From NCBI GenBank assembly GCA_037447605.1, contig CM074813.1:1251024-1302897 (forward strand): 51,874 nucleotides of DNA, in the 5' to 3' direction. The position numbers and the translations under genes were made by a program. Under the pieces are notes generated by a model. That model saw only the letters and a list, made by a program, of their open reading frames with translations, made no database searches and was not told the DNA's origin. The DNA comes from Zygnema circumcarinatum (lineage: Eukaryota > Streptophyta > Zygnematophyceae > Zygnematales > Zygnemataceae). Below, in pieces: positions 1 to 11,300 of this stretch. The number at the start of each line of letters is the position of its first letter. Position 1 is the first letter of the stretch.

Positions 1-581
1 TGTTAAATCAGTATGTAATTTATTCAGAGAAATCTATAGAAGCATCTGTGTGCATGTGTAGTTGATATTGTCAAACATTGATTATATATTTCTTCATCAG
101 CCAATTTTATTCTTTAAAAAAGAATCAATTTACTCAATGTTGTTTCATTTTAAAAGAACATTAATTAACAATTACTTGGAGACTTAAAGTATTACACCCA
201 TTCTATTGTTCTGCGACATAGTTTGTGATTGGTATACAGAAAATGAGATGAAAAATTGTTTAATTCACTTTATCTTAATCTTGAGATGTTTTAATAAACA
301 AGAATTCATATAGAATTCAATCTATTTATTCAATAATGAAAAAATGATGATTATCTTCAATAGAGTCGTTTTAACTCAATCACTGTTTAACAAATACAAT
401 TGAGTTTCGTTATTTAAGTCTTTCAATGTGTATTGAAGATTTTAAACTTCTTGTTACTATCCGAATAGAATATTCTTATGATATATTGTTATGCATGCAA
501 ATAGTGTGTCACATTTGTTTGCATAAAGCAATGATTCATGATATTAAATTGGGGATTTGCATTGTAGAATAAGAATCAAAT

Positions 582-881
582 ATGTTACAAAATTGTCTCT
601 GTGTATCCGCTTATCTCTTCTGTATCGGAATTTATGGTTTGATAATTAGTCGCAGCATGGTTAGAGCTCTTATGTGCCTTGAATTAATGCTCAATGGCGT
701 GAATTTGAATCTTGTATCCTTTGCGAGTTTTTTAGATAATCAAGAGATTAAAGGGCAATCATTCGCTGTATTTATTATTGCAATAGCAGCCGCTGAAGCT
801 GCTATTGGGTTAGCTATTGTCTTAAACATTTACCGAAATCGCAATTCTGTACGTGTGGATCAGTTTGATATACTGAAATGA
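582..881 (+). CDS. ndhE: NAD(P)H-quinone oxidoreductase subunit 4L, plastid type (NdhE)
   Basis: The 99-residue product matches plastid NdhE (NuoL/K family 4L subunit) along its length, against a usual length near 100. NdhE is a small membrane subunit of the thylakoid NDH complex, which runs cyclic electron flow around photosystem I. It shows three hydrophobic segments (about residues 4-22, 25-45 and 60-82) and the family signatures [18 protein letters not shown] and [11 protein letters not shown]. It starts at an ATG and has no internal stop or intron. In a nuclear location it would lack plastid transcription, so it is probably a silent copy; the intact frame implies a recent transfer or an assembly join. 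The family call is very secure, the genomic compartment is not. Confidence 0.93.
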   Translation: MLQNCLCVSAYLFCIGIYGLIISRSMVRALMCLELMLNGVNLNLVSFASFLDNQEIKGQSFAVFIIAIAAAEAAIGLAIVLNIYRNRNSVRVDQFDILK

Positions 882-904
882 TGATAATACTGTCTTCTTT
901 TATG

Positions 905-936
905 AATGAATATATTTAATGTCAAATATATTCATT
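905..936 (+). terminator. Stem-loop 3' of ndhE
   Basis: A perfect 13-bp inverted repeat (AATGAATATATTT at 905-917, its complement at 924-936) with a 6-nt loop lies 23 bp after the ndhE stop codon. Such hairpins typically stabilise and define 3' ends of plastid mRNAs. It supports plastid origin up to at least this point. Confidence 0.7.
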
Positions 937-945
937 AGTAAAAAT

Positions 946-2896
946 GGATTTTGCAACTTCACGTAATGGACAATCCACGAGTCTTTCAGAAAAAGCATCA
1001 TAAAAGCTCCCCCAAGTTGGAATAGATTCATAGCACTCTGCATACTCCATGACAGGCAGGAATTGACCATGACTTCGCGAATGCAGCTACGAGGAGTGAA
1101 GCCCCTTCCCCTTCCAGCCATGGCGCAGCTCTTGGGCTCATTACGCATTGGAGTGGCGGCAAATCTGGTGTGTTCTGCACTTATTTCTAGCAGATGAAAT
1201 GGATTTCCTTGGGAAGACTTTTCTTGACTGAGTTAGAACCATTTCTTGCTTGCCAATGCAAGTTCTCGTTTTTTTTAAAGCCAGGACCCTGCAAAGGTTA
1301 CGCGAGATTGTAAGAGGCCAGGAGTGAGAGGAGGCGGCATTTCATATTCCTTGTATCGCAGCCTTATTGATTGTGATGATGCAGCGAGGATGTTTGTGGT
1401 AACCCATCCATAGACAGCGAAGGTCGTTAGATCCGAAAAGGCTTCACACCTGAAGTGAAATTTCAAGTCTGTCCCTGCTCCTTGCATTCTTCTGGTCATG
1501 ATTGCTGGTTTCGAGGTGGTATTTCTCTCAAGAAAAAACAGGCTTATTCTCATCCTTCAATATGGCCAATCAGTGGGCAGATGGTTGCACACCTTGCTGC
1601 TTGGCAGCTGCTTAAAGCTAATCGCTTCGAAGGTTTTGGGGCTCACAGGACCCTAATCCGAACAACCTCGTCGCAGCCACTTCACTCTTCACAGAAACGG
1701 CGGCTCCAATGCTTCTTCTGGTACGCTCTCACGAACAACCAACCCTTTCACTGCTAGACTGCAATGCCAGACTCAAAAGCAATGGCATGTGACACATGCG
1801 GGCAGTGGAAAGGGGGGGGAACGAGCTGAAATTGATATTAGAGGGTTGGATGTTCAAAATTGTAGGTGCGGATTGAGACAGATCCAGCAGACCGCAGGCA
1901 ACTGCGCCTCACTGTCGGCAGTCAGGATGCCGTCGCCACAATGAGGTGAGCCACCATTCTATCGCACACAGCTCTCATTATTTGTTACATGCATATATGC
2001 ATACATACATACATGTCACTATTACTATTACTAAACCTTTCTAATAGTGTAACAAAATTCTCTACTTTTCGTTTTCTGAGATGTGTTTCTTGGTACTTTT
2101 ACATCACAGCCTCAAGGAATTCCTGAAGGAGCAGCTAGCAGACATACCAGCTGCGGCAATGCCTCCCTCGGGCCTCCCCCTCCTTCCCGCGCAGCAGCCT
2201 CTTCCCTCCATAGGCGGTCTGCTGTTGTAAAGGCGCTCCAGCTCACCACAGCTCTCCGCCAATGAGAAGAAGGTTACATTCCCTTAATTCTTCCATTATC
2301 GGAGCAACGTCTTCTACTTTAGAGCCATAAAATTTATTTGCTAGAGTGCCCTACTTTTTCCACTTGAGGGTCGTCGTGGACATTGCATTGCTAGGTCGCC
2401 CCATTGTTATAGTTACTTCAGGTTTAAAGATTCTACGCTTTGAATTCATAGTGGGGCCCTTCGCTTTTAGGTCTACGAGTTTCTGTGTCAATAGTTGGAG
2501 TCACACATATAGAGCCAGTTGGGAAATCCACGGTGTTGCAATAAATGCTTCATTTTTGAAGGCAGTGCAAATTTTGAAGGCTCCTAACTTGTCGATGAGT
2601 GCCAACAGAAACTTGCTTGTGGACTGAGAACTTTAGTTTAAAGTTTTTCTCCTCGTTCTATCTCTTACAAATCCTAGCCGCGCATGGTAGGACAAGCCAA
2701 TCCCTCCAACTGTGTTCACGCACTTGTCATTCAACACAACATCCATCCCTAAATCCATTCAGCAGACCATCTTGGGCATTTGGAAGGACCATAATCATAC
2801 TAGACCATACTCGAAGCGGATGTAAATACATACATACGTACATACAGACATGCAGACATGCTTGCACCTGTAGCTCATTGTGTGTCTTGTGGTCCC
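946..2896. other. Intergenic stretch, no gene recognised
   Basis: No open frame here resembles a known protein and no consistent exon chain could be built. It holds short tetranucleotide runs of the CATA type (about 1988-2014 and 2827-2862). The part next to 2897 must include the 3' UTR of the minus-strand INO80B gene. Nothing else can be supported. Confidence 0.5.
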
Positions 2897-5800
2897 TCAC
2901 AGAGCTCTCACCCCCTCCTCACGTACAGCTCGGTAGCACGCAAGGCTGCAAAGGGGCCGCCCGGATGCGGAATCTTTGTACTTATGGGGCCGTCTGCAGG
3001 CCGGGCCTGAACAAAGTGCTCGCGGAGCAGGGTGCCTGAAACACAGTGGAGCAAAACATGAGAAGAATATAAAAATGGGGTAACAAGGTGAGGAGGCAGA
3101 AAGTCTACGGACCAACACACACTCTCAGATAGGGTTGCTGCTGCAGAGGATGGGAGGAAAAGCTGACTTGGAGGGCGGGCAGGCGAAGAAGGGGGGCAGA
3201 GCGGCGTCCTTTGGCCACGTCACGACTGTGCCGGCGGGGCCCTGCACCACTCGCACGTGCCCGCTGCCCACCTCCTTCATGGCAGCCGCCTTCTCCTGGA
3301 GGATTTAGGGTCTCTGGTCAGTCAGTTAGAACTGTGTTCCTTGTGCAGTTTGACACAACGATAATGGAGCAGACGCGGAGTGGTTGCAGGAGAAGAACGG
3401 ACCTTTAATGCCTCCGCGCGAAGCTTCAAGACCTTCTCTTCCCGACGCTTGCGCGTGGAATCTTGTCCCAAGATTTTCTGAATGGCAGCCGCCTGCATGG
3501 CATATGCGGTAACACCAATGTCATGTTTCATGTGCTTTCATGTTTGTCGTTTGTAAGATGACCCTGCCACGGGTATGTAGTGGTACAAGAGAGTGAGGAG
3601 ATCAAATTCTACCTCTGCTTCTGTTCAGAGATCGAGCTGTCAATTACATCGGCCAGTCAACCAGTATTGTACAACAGAACTATGAGAATGTTCACTGTGA
3701 AGTGGAAAAAAACATCACATCATCATTCAACTAATGTTGCGTGCAAAATAGGGGTAGCCTGATGTGAAAGTCAGGTTCATAAGCTCCATCCACTCACTTG
3801 GCTTTCCTTCGCCGCCTTCTCCCCCTGCTGCCGCCGCTTGCGTGCCGCTTCCTCCCTTTTCAAGAGACGCTCCGCTTCTGTGTCCTCTTTAGATTTTTTC
3901 CCTGCCACATACAGTGACAAGCAACTGAGCCCAGTTCGCAGTTGGCAGCATGGAAAGTCTTCTTCCTTACCACTTCACTCCCTGAACAGCTGATGAAACG
4001 CATGACCAGATGTGAAGACACCATGGCACATCCTTACACCCTCTCGGCGGCCGAATTCAATCACTCACTTTGCGTTCTTCCCAATCCTTCCGGAAACTCC
4101 ACCAGTCCTTCAGCCACAGTCTGCATTGCACGTTGCCGAGCCGTCAATGCCACGTGGCGTATTCCGCCAGATTCATGGCCCTCAGACCCATCAAGCTCCA
4201 TATCTTCATCCTCGTCCAGCTCCTCCTCCTTCAGTTCTTCCTCCTCGTCCACTTCTTCGGCTTCATCCTCCATATCTTCCTCGTCCTCCTCCGCATCCTC
4301 TTGTTCCTCCTCCAGTTCCAAACTCAGTCTACCTTGTCCTTCTACGATTCCTTCCCAGCCCTGATTCACTCCCACTTCTAATCCTTCCCCTCCTTCCACT
4401 CCCTCCTCGTCCGCTTCCTCCTCAACTCCTGCTCCTTCGCCCTCCGCGTCATTCTCTTCTTCCGAAATCAGTTTCTTGATCTTACTCTCCAATACTGCGC
4501 TCTCTACAAGCCCATGGCTCAAACTTCCCCCAGTTTTCCCGCCCCCATCGTCCCTTTCAACTCTACTTTCTGCTTTGGCAACCTTCACCTTCTCCCCTTT
4601 CTCCTGTCCCACCTCTCTCTCTGAGCCACGTCGAATTTCCGCTTCAATCTCCTCATCATCGGCACCTCCACGCACCACTTTCTTCTTCACCACTCTAACG
4701 CTTTTCCGCTGCACTGTGAGCTGGTCCTTCTCTGCAATGCTTGCCTCATGTATTGCAGCAACAGTTTCCACAGGCTGCTTCCTTGTCAAAGTTGAGGACA
4801 CAAATTCATCTGCATCTTCTTCATCCTCCTGCGAAAGTGAAACGCTCCTTGTTATACAATAAAGGGTACATTAATCTCTTGCACGTGCCACTCATGCCGG
4901 GTACACACGAGCAAAAACATGTAAAATGCAAAATGAAGGGGAACAAATAAAATGCGTAAACCCGCAGGCTCCTCCCGCGCTTCTCGATACGGAATAGGAT
5001 TGAAAGTGGAAAAACTGAAACTAGAACTGAAAGTGGATTCATGGCGTTGTCACACAGCAAGGATTCATTTGACTTCAAGAAAAGTATGGAGGCGGCAGGT
5101 TAATAGGTCTCAGGATGTCATGCCCTCTGAATGGAAGATTTCCATTGCCCTGTGGCAGGGAAGTTCAATCGCTATGATACATCTTATAGACCACAGCAGC
5201 AGGTGTTGAGAAGTTCGACAGTTCAGTGCACATCACTTTCTTACGCTGCAGCCGTAACTCACGGCTCCACTTTAAGAGGAGTCGCATGTACCGGCAAACG
5301 TCCGACATACGGCCACACAAGAGACCTATCTGCTTGTCTGGAAAATTGTTGAACATGCACTCTATAACACTACCTTCGCACATAGCCTCATTGCACGGCC
5401 AACGAAAGAAAGGCATCAAGATCATAACTCCTTTGGATGGCAAAGGCTCTGCCTGCCCTGAAGGGACAAAATAATCTGCACAATGGAATACAAAATACAC
5501 AATACCCTCAAACACCATTACTTGAGACGACTCCTCACATCGAGTATCAGGCGGTGTCGGCGCTTCTTTGAAGCTGGAGGGGGCGCCTCCTCCACAGTCT
5601 TCACCTTGACATCTGACACGTTCACCTCACGGGATCCTGATATACCCAACACCAGCATGTGGTTGGTTCAGAGTAAAGTGATACTACTATAAATGCCCGC
5701 AAATACATACAATCGGATGCAGGAGAAGCCTTCAGCTGCGATCAAATCAGAACCACGGACAAAATTTGGACAGGCAGCACCACCTCACTACCCCCTCACT

Positions 5801-6979
5801 ACCCCCTCACCTCATGAACTAGAAACTGATCATTTAAAAAAAAATAGGGGAACCATTCAAGGATACTTAAAGATTTCCTGCGGTAATTTAAGCTACCTTA
5901 TAGGCCAATTTGTTGCCGTGATCATGACAGAGAGGGAAAGCTTCCTTCTTTGCCACAGCCATGTATTGGACTCACAACCAAATTGGAAAATGGGAAAAAA
6001 TCTGAACGTGGCAGTAAATGTTTGTATTCCGATCAATAGATCTACTTCTAAGAGAGAGATGGAGGAGTTGGGAGCATAAGTCCAGAGCACGAAGGGGAAA
6101 ATGAATGGAGAAGTGTGTGCAGATATTTTCTAGTGTTGCAAATAAAAGGGCATCACTTCTGTAATCGTATACGATTACAGACGAGTCCAGACTTTTTAAC
6201 TTAAGTGCGCCAAGGTCAGTCTAAGTTTAAATTTCTTTCGACATGACACCGTATGCCTCTGCGAATGGGGCTTCTCATTGACAAAACCCAAACATAACCT
6301 CATCAACTAGAACCCACACTTTTTTCGTGGTTTCATCCCTTCGTTTTGCGTAAAACAACAAATTTTAAGTTACGCAAAAAAATAATGAACCTGCATCATC
6401 GGTTGCAAAGGCTGCATCTTTCGACGCACCAAGAGTAATCCCGCCCACTTTGAGTTTCACAAACATGGTTCCACCGGCCTGGGCGGCATCCCCTGCGGGC
6501 CCTCCATGGCCGCCCTCGCTCCTCCTGCTCGCTCCCTGTCCTCCTCCGCCACCTTGCTTCGTTGCAATGACCTCCGCCCGCCTAACCCTAGGCTCCCCAC
6601 CCCCTCCCTCCCCCTTCTTTCTCTTCTTCTCGTCCTCTCTCTCTCCTGCATACCCGCTTGTCCGCCGGCTCTCCATCCTCGCTCCTCCTCTCTCTCCTCC
6701 CTCCTCCCTCTCCTCTTTCCTCTCTCTCTTCCTTTCCCGCTCTCTCTCCGGCTTGTCGTCCCCCAGTGGCGTCCGCTGCTTTTCCGCCTGCCGCTGATAC
6801 GTGTCCGCACCGATGCCTACCTCTTTGAGAGCCCTCACCTTGTGCCCTCTCTCTCCTGCCTTTTCGCTCTCGCCCCGCCATGGCTCCCTCGGCTGCGCCG
6901 CCTGCCCACCATTCCCGCGAGGTCTTCTCGCCTGCTCAGACCGCGGCTTGCGCGACCCCCCTCCGCGCTCGCTCTCCAT
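2897..6979 (-). CDS. INO80B: INO80 chromatin-remodelling complex subunit B (IES2/PAPA-1 with HIT zinc finger)
   Basis: Seven exons join in phase: 6979-6391, 5636-5539, 4828-4069, 3901-3798, 3492-3403, 3295-3168, 3035-2897 (635 aa). IES2 is a nuclear subunit of the INO80 complex that helps couple ATP hydrolysis to nucleosome sliding. Seen in order: a charged Arg/Glu-rich N-terminus, a KLKVGGIT motif (about residue 174) as in plant homologues, a long acidic region, the PAPA-1 motif LTARQRA at the end of exon 3, the basic helix RKRREEKVLKLRAEALK, and a C-terminal HIT-type zinc finger with C598, C603, C619 and C623 ending in CYRAV. The first 171 residues come from a polypurine tract, and translation could instead start at the ATG at 6466, just before the KLKVGG motif. 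The exon 6 donor (AA|GTCAGC) is weak. Family secure; 5' end uncertain. Confidence 0.85.
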
Positions 6980-8314
6980 CGCACCACGTGGCAGTAACGT
7001 GCACTCGGCAGGGAAGGGGGTGGAGCTTCTTTACGGCATGCGTGAGTGATGGGGGAGGGAGTGAGGAAACTGAGGGCGCGACAAAGATAGAGAGAAAGGC
7101 ATAGAGAGACGGAGGGATAGAGTGGGAGAGAGAGGGTTCTGAGGAACAAGGAGTTTAGGGCTCTGCTCGGCATACCCTGCTGCCATGGCGCCATGGCCGC
7201 CCCCTGTTCTTCCTCGATACGTGTTGCGATAGAATCGCATGTACCGTACTGAATATTGCGAGATTTTTCCAAGAAGAGTAGCCTACCGGTAGTAAAAGTT
7301 TCAGGGTTTGGCATGAGCATAGCGGAAGGGGAGGGCATAGTGGAGGCAAACATGGAAGGGACAATAAAAAATGTCAATGGTCCACCCTTCCAAGTTGCAT
7401 CGTTCGGTATATTTGAAAGGACAGGAGAGCAACTTGCATGTCTCATTTATTGAGTTTGTTCTGTTGACTGGATGGGTCTTCTGCCATTGAGCAAATTCTT
7501 GCACAAACACTTTCATTTCCGACTTGTTTGCCGTAGAGCAAAACTCAAACGCCTGTACTACACACATTTTTGTCCACAAACGTTTCACTGCAAGTTTGCT
7601 TTGTCGATTTGTTGACGAGCTCAAAATTTATGAAAGGAGGATCGCAGAACCTTCTTTGTATACTCGAACAAATCATAAGCAGATATTGCAACTTTCATGT
7701 TCTTGGAACGCCTCCACTACAGAATGTGCGACTTTCCATTTAGATTTCTGCCGCATATCTATGTTCTCTTTTTGCTCCCTTCGAACATGAGCCACTTTTG
7801 CCTTCTCTCCCCCGCCGAGGAGGCTACAACCTGAGCATCCTCTACGCACGGCATCCGCCGCCGCCTTCTCGTGCATGAGCAGTCGTGAGGATGCCGCACA
7901 ACAATACGGCCCCAAAAGGATAAGTGCAAAAAAACTAGACTGCTTGGGCTCTCTCTATACATGCATGCCATAAAAAAGCACGACCGCCTCCCTGATGTCA
8001 GCTGCTGCACAAGCGATGCTCCCATGGCCGGTTGGACCTGCCATCATGCATGCCGTCAATAGGTGAGGAATACCGCCCATGTGTATACGAGATCTACATG
8101 CCCAGAGATTATGTGAAAAAACCGAAGACTTTCCCCTCATTTTGAGGTCAGAATTTACTGCAGAACTCACACGTTGCAAAAAACACAGATTACAGAAGCG
8201 AGTTAAGTTAAACCAATGAGCCAATTCATGTCTGCTCACCACATCTCACGTTTAGCAACATCAAGTAAAAAAGCCTTACAAAGTTTTGTCCTATCCCATC
8301 GTCGGTTGGGCAAG
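6980..8314. promoter_or_regulatory. INO80B upstream region and 5-oxoprolinase 3' flank
   Basis: This gap lies between the 5-oxoprolinase stop (8315) and the INO80B start (6979), both on the minus strand. Directly upstream of the INO80B ATG are two ACGT cores: a palindromic CCACGTGG (6984-6991) and ACGTGC (6997-7002), typical bZIP/bHLH G-box sites. A GA-rich tract follows at about 7086-7135. Open frames here are shadows or low complexity. No further gene is supported. Confidence 0.45.
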
Positions 8315-11300
8315 TCACGCATGTTCCGGCGACCCCCAGCCGCCACCTCCAGGAGTGCGAATTTCAAGAACTTCTCCTGCACATACTCTGACTGTGTTCT
8401 TGCCTGCAGGCCAAGCAACACCTTGTCACTCCCACTGTGAAATAAGACCTTTCTTGCGAAGAGAATGGCCATACTAACACTATACTCCTTTGCCCCGCAG
8501 CGCGAGGGAGGGAGGGAGGGACAGAGAGAGAGCGCCCTGCCTCACCTCCGAGGTTGACCTGCCGGCCGTCGGCCCTATGAAGAATGTTCATCCCGCGCAG
8601 GCCGTCGCCGCCTCCATGCATTCCATGCGGCGCATGAACACGGCGTTCGCTCAAGATGCTCACCTGGTCAGGACCATCATCACGAGCAAAAACGCAGAAA
8701 CAAACTCAAACGAAAATGCACATGCGGACAATGAGACAAGTCCACAAAGGTGGACATGAGATTCAAAGACAAATGATGCGCAGGGAGACATGAAGTACGC
8801 TGCCTTGTTTCAGTGTTTCCGGTTCAGAGTCTGCCAGACTGCCTCACCGTGACGGGCCGCCGGAATTCAATTTCACGGACAATGCCATCTCCCCCATTGA
8901 ACTTGCCCTTGCCTCCGCTGCCACTGCGGAGACCAAAGCGGCGGAGCAACACCTGCAGAGCCCAAAACTCTCCTGTACAACTCTCAGCAACCTCCACAAG
9001 GCAAGCCCAGGTAGAGGTCGTCTAAGCTACCGTCCTGTCCCACAGTGGGTCATTCCCCAATAAGCTAAACAGGGAACTTACTGATACCCCTTCACAACCA
9101 TTCCCAGATGAATGAACACATGCTCGATGGTCGATGATGCATCGTGACAAACTGCAAGGTTGAGTACTTGCTGAAAGTGAAACCCCCGACTGGCGGCCGT
9201 CAATGAATGACATGAGCAACATGATAACAGTGGCAACATGCAATGCCAGGAGGAGTAGTAGGAGGAGGAGGAGGAGGGCGAGGAGGGGGAGGAGGAGGAG
9301 GAGGAGGGCGAGGAGGGAGGGGGAGGAGGAGGAGGAGGAGGGAGAGGAGGAGTAGTAGGAGGAGGAGGAGGAGGGCGAGGAGGGGGAGGAGGAGGAGGAG
9401 GAGGGAGAGGAGGAGTAGTAGGAGGAGGAGGAGGAGGGCGAGGAGGGGGAGGAGGAGGAGGAGGAGGGCGAGGAGGGGGAGGAGGAGGAGGAGGAGGGAG
9501 AGGAGGAGGAGTAGGAGGAGGAGGAGGAGGAGGGCGAGGAGGGGGAGGAGGAGGAGGAGGAGGGGAGGGAGAGGAGGGAGGAGGAAGGAGGAGGAGGAGG
9601 AGGAGGGAGAGGAGGGGGGGAGGGAGGAGGAGAGGAGGGAGGGAGAGGAGGGAGGAGGAGGAGGAGGAGGAGGGGAGGAGGAGGAGGAGGGAGAGGAGGG
9701 GGAGGAGGAGGAGGAGGAGGAGGGAGAGGAGGAGGAGGGAGGAGGAGGAGGAGGAGGAGGAGGAGGGAGAGGAGGGGGAGGAGGAGGAGGAGGAGGGAGA
9801 GGAGGAAGAGGAGGAGGAGGAGGAGGAGAAGGAGGAGGAGCGGGAGGAGGAGGAAGAGGAGGAGGAGGGGCGTGCCGGATAGCGGCGTTCAAGAATCTCG
9901 GGGTCGGTGATGCGCGTGTTGGTCATGTGGCACTGCACGCCGCTGCTCCCCCGCCACGTGGCGCCCGCGCCGCATCCGCCGCCGATCGTCTCATAGTAAC
10001 CAAACGACTCGTCGCCAAACGTCAAGTTGTTCATGTCCCTGCAGGGCTTCATAAATCGCTAGTTTTATGGCTGCAAAGGGGGCATGCTGATTACGAACAA
10101 CATTCCCAGGCAAATCTGCAGACACTAAATGACGGCCTTTACTAGTATTATTAAGCCATCTTTCCTTATTTTTTGGTGTGCGGGGATCCAAAGGTGGTCC
10201 TACCCCTGCGAGCAGGCGCACGCCTGGAAGGCTGCCAGCACCACATCCGTGACGCGCTGTGACGTCAGCACATTGCCGCCCACAACGGCTGCGGAATCGC
10301 TGGGAGAGAGGAGGCTGCCGGGGGGGATGAGCAGAGTGACAGGTGTCAGGCAGCCCTGGTTCAGAGGAATATCTTCGTCCACCTGCTCCTCCCACTCACC
10401 CTCTCTTTGTTCAGCAAAATCCACTCTCTCCGGCTACCGGCACCTCCGAATACGACGCGAAAGATTTGATAAGAGAGTGATAAGCTTTAGACCTTCAGAT
10501 GCCCTTGCTCTGCTGTAATGCCTACATGTAACGTGGAAGTGCACCACACGGCGTAAGTTCTCCTAGAAACATACTCGTGAGCATGAACGTTTGAGGTTTG
10601 AGATAGAAAAAAATGTTCAGGTTATCAACACCCATGATCTCCCCAGGAGCCTACCAAGCATCGCAGACAGTAGATTACTGCGGCTGCTGTGACTGCTTCC
10701 GGAGCATTCCAATTGCCGTACACCTGCAGCACACTCAAACTCACCACTCAGGGCTGCATTTCGGCTTGTCACCTGAAATTTACGATTAAGAAAAAGCCTC
10801 TGTGGAGCAAACCTCCGGCGTAGTCCCCGTGAAGTCAAAGTGTGCTTCCCCTTCCTGCCCATCGATGGTGAGAGTGAGCCGAATGCAGGAGCCGTCATCC
10901 ATAAAGTCCTCCGCTTCAACTACAACTTTCTCACTGCCTGCTATTCGTTTTTCTGGAAATTGCTGCGCTGTGCGGGAAGCCACACCTTTGAGCATCGCCC
11001 TCACTGCCACCTCTGCATTCTTCTGCATGCATCACAGTTCCACCGTTGGGATAGGCTCTGAGTATCACACGAATGCAAAGAACGACAACAGATTGCTTTA
11101 GGTCAGCAAACGGGAGAGGATTTGAGCACCTGCACATGATGCATGTATGCCTGAATCACGTCGAGGCCATATTGTTCGATAAGTTCGTTTATTAGTAGAA
11201 TCCCGCGATGATTTGCTGCGACCTGCTTTTCAATCCACACATGAAGGAGAGAATAAGCACCCCAGGTGACCGTAGAGGAGAATGGAAAGGGAGAGAGAGG

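Larger units (their letters stand above)
1..945 (+). other. Plastid-derived segment (NUPT-like)
   Basis: This stretch is much richer in A and T than the rest of the window and holds an uninterrupted plastid gene, ndhE, with a plastid-style 3' stem-loop. From about 945 onward the composition and content become nuclear. In many plastomes ndhG lies upstream of ndhE and psaC downstream; neither is seen here. Positions 1-581 hold no open frame I recognise, so either the source plastome has a rearranged order or only part of it was transferred. The most likely reading is a nuclear insertion of plastid DNA. An assembly misjoin between a plastid and a nuclear contig is the main alternative. The right edge is judged by eye. 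Confidence 0.65.

Noticed and set aside
3942-4479. Plus-strand Ser-rich and Pro-rich frames
   Set aside because: They are the complement of the acidic Glu-rich exon 3 of INO80B, whose exon chain is phase-consistent.
9078-10145. Long open frames of Pro/Ser/Leu (minus) and Gly/Arg (plus) composition
   Set aside because: They are created by the GGA array in intron 31. Only the part at 9876-10038 is real coding sequence, belonging to 5-oxoprolinase.
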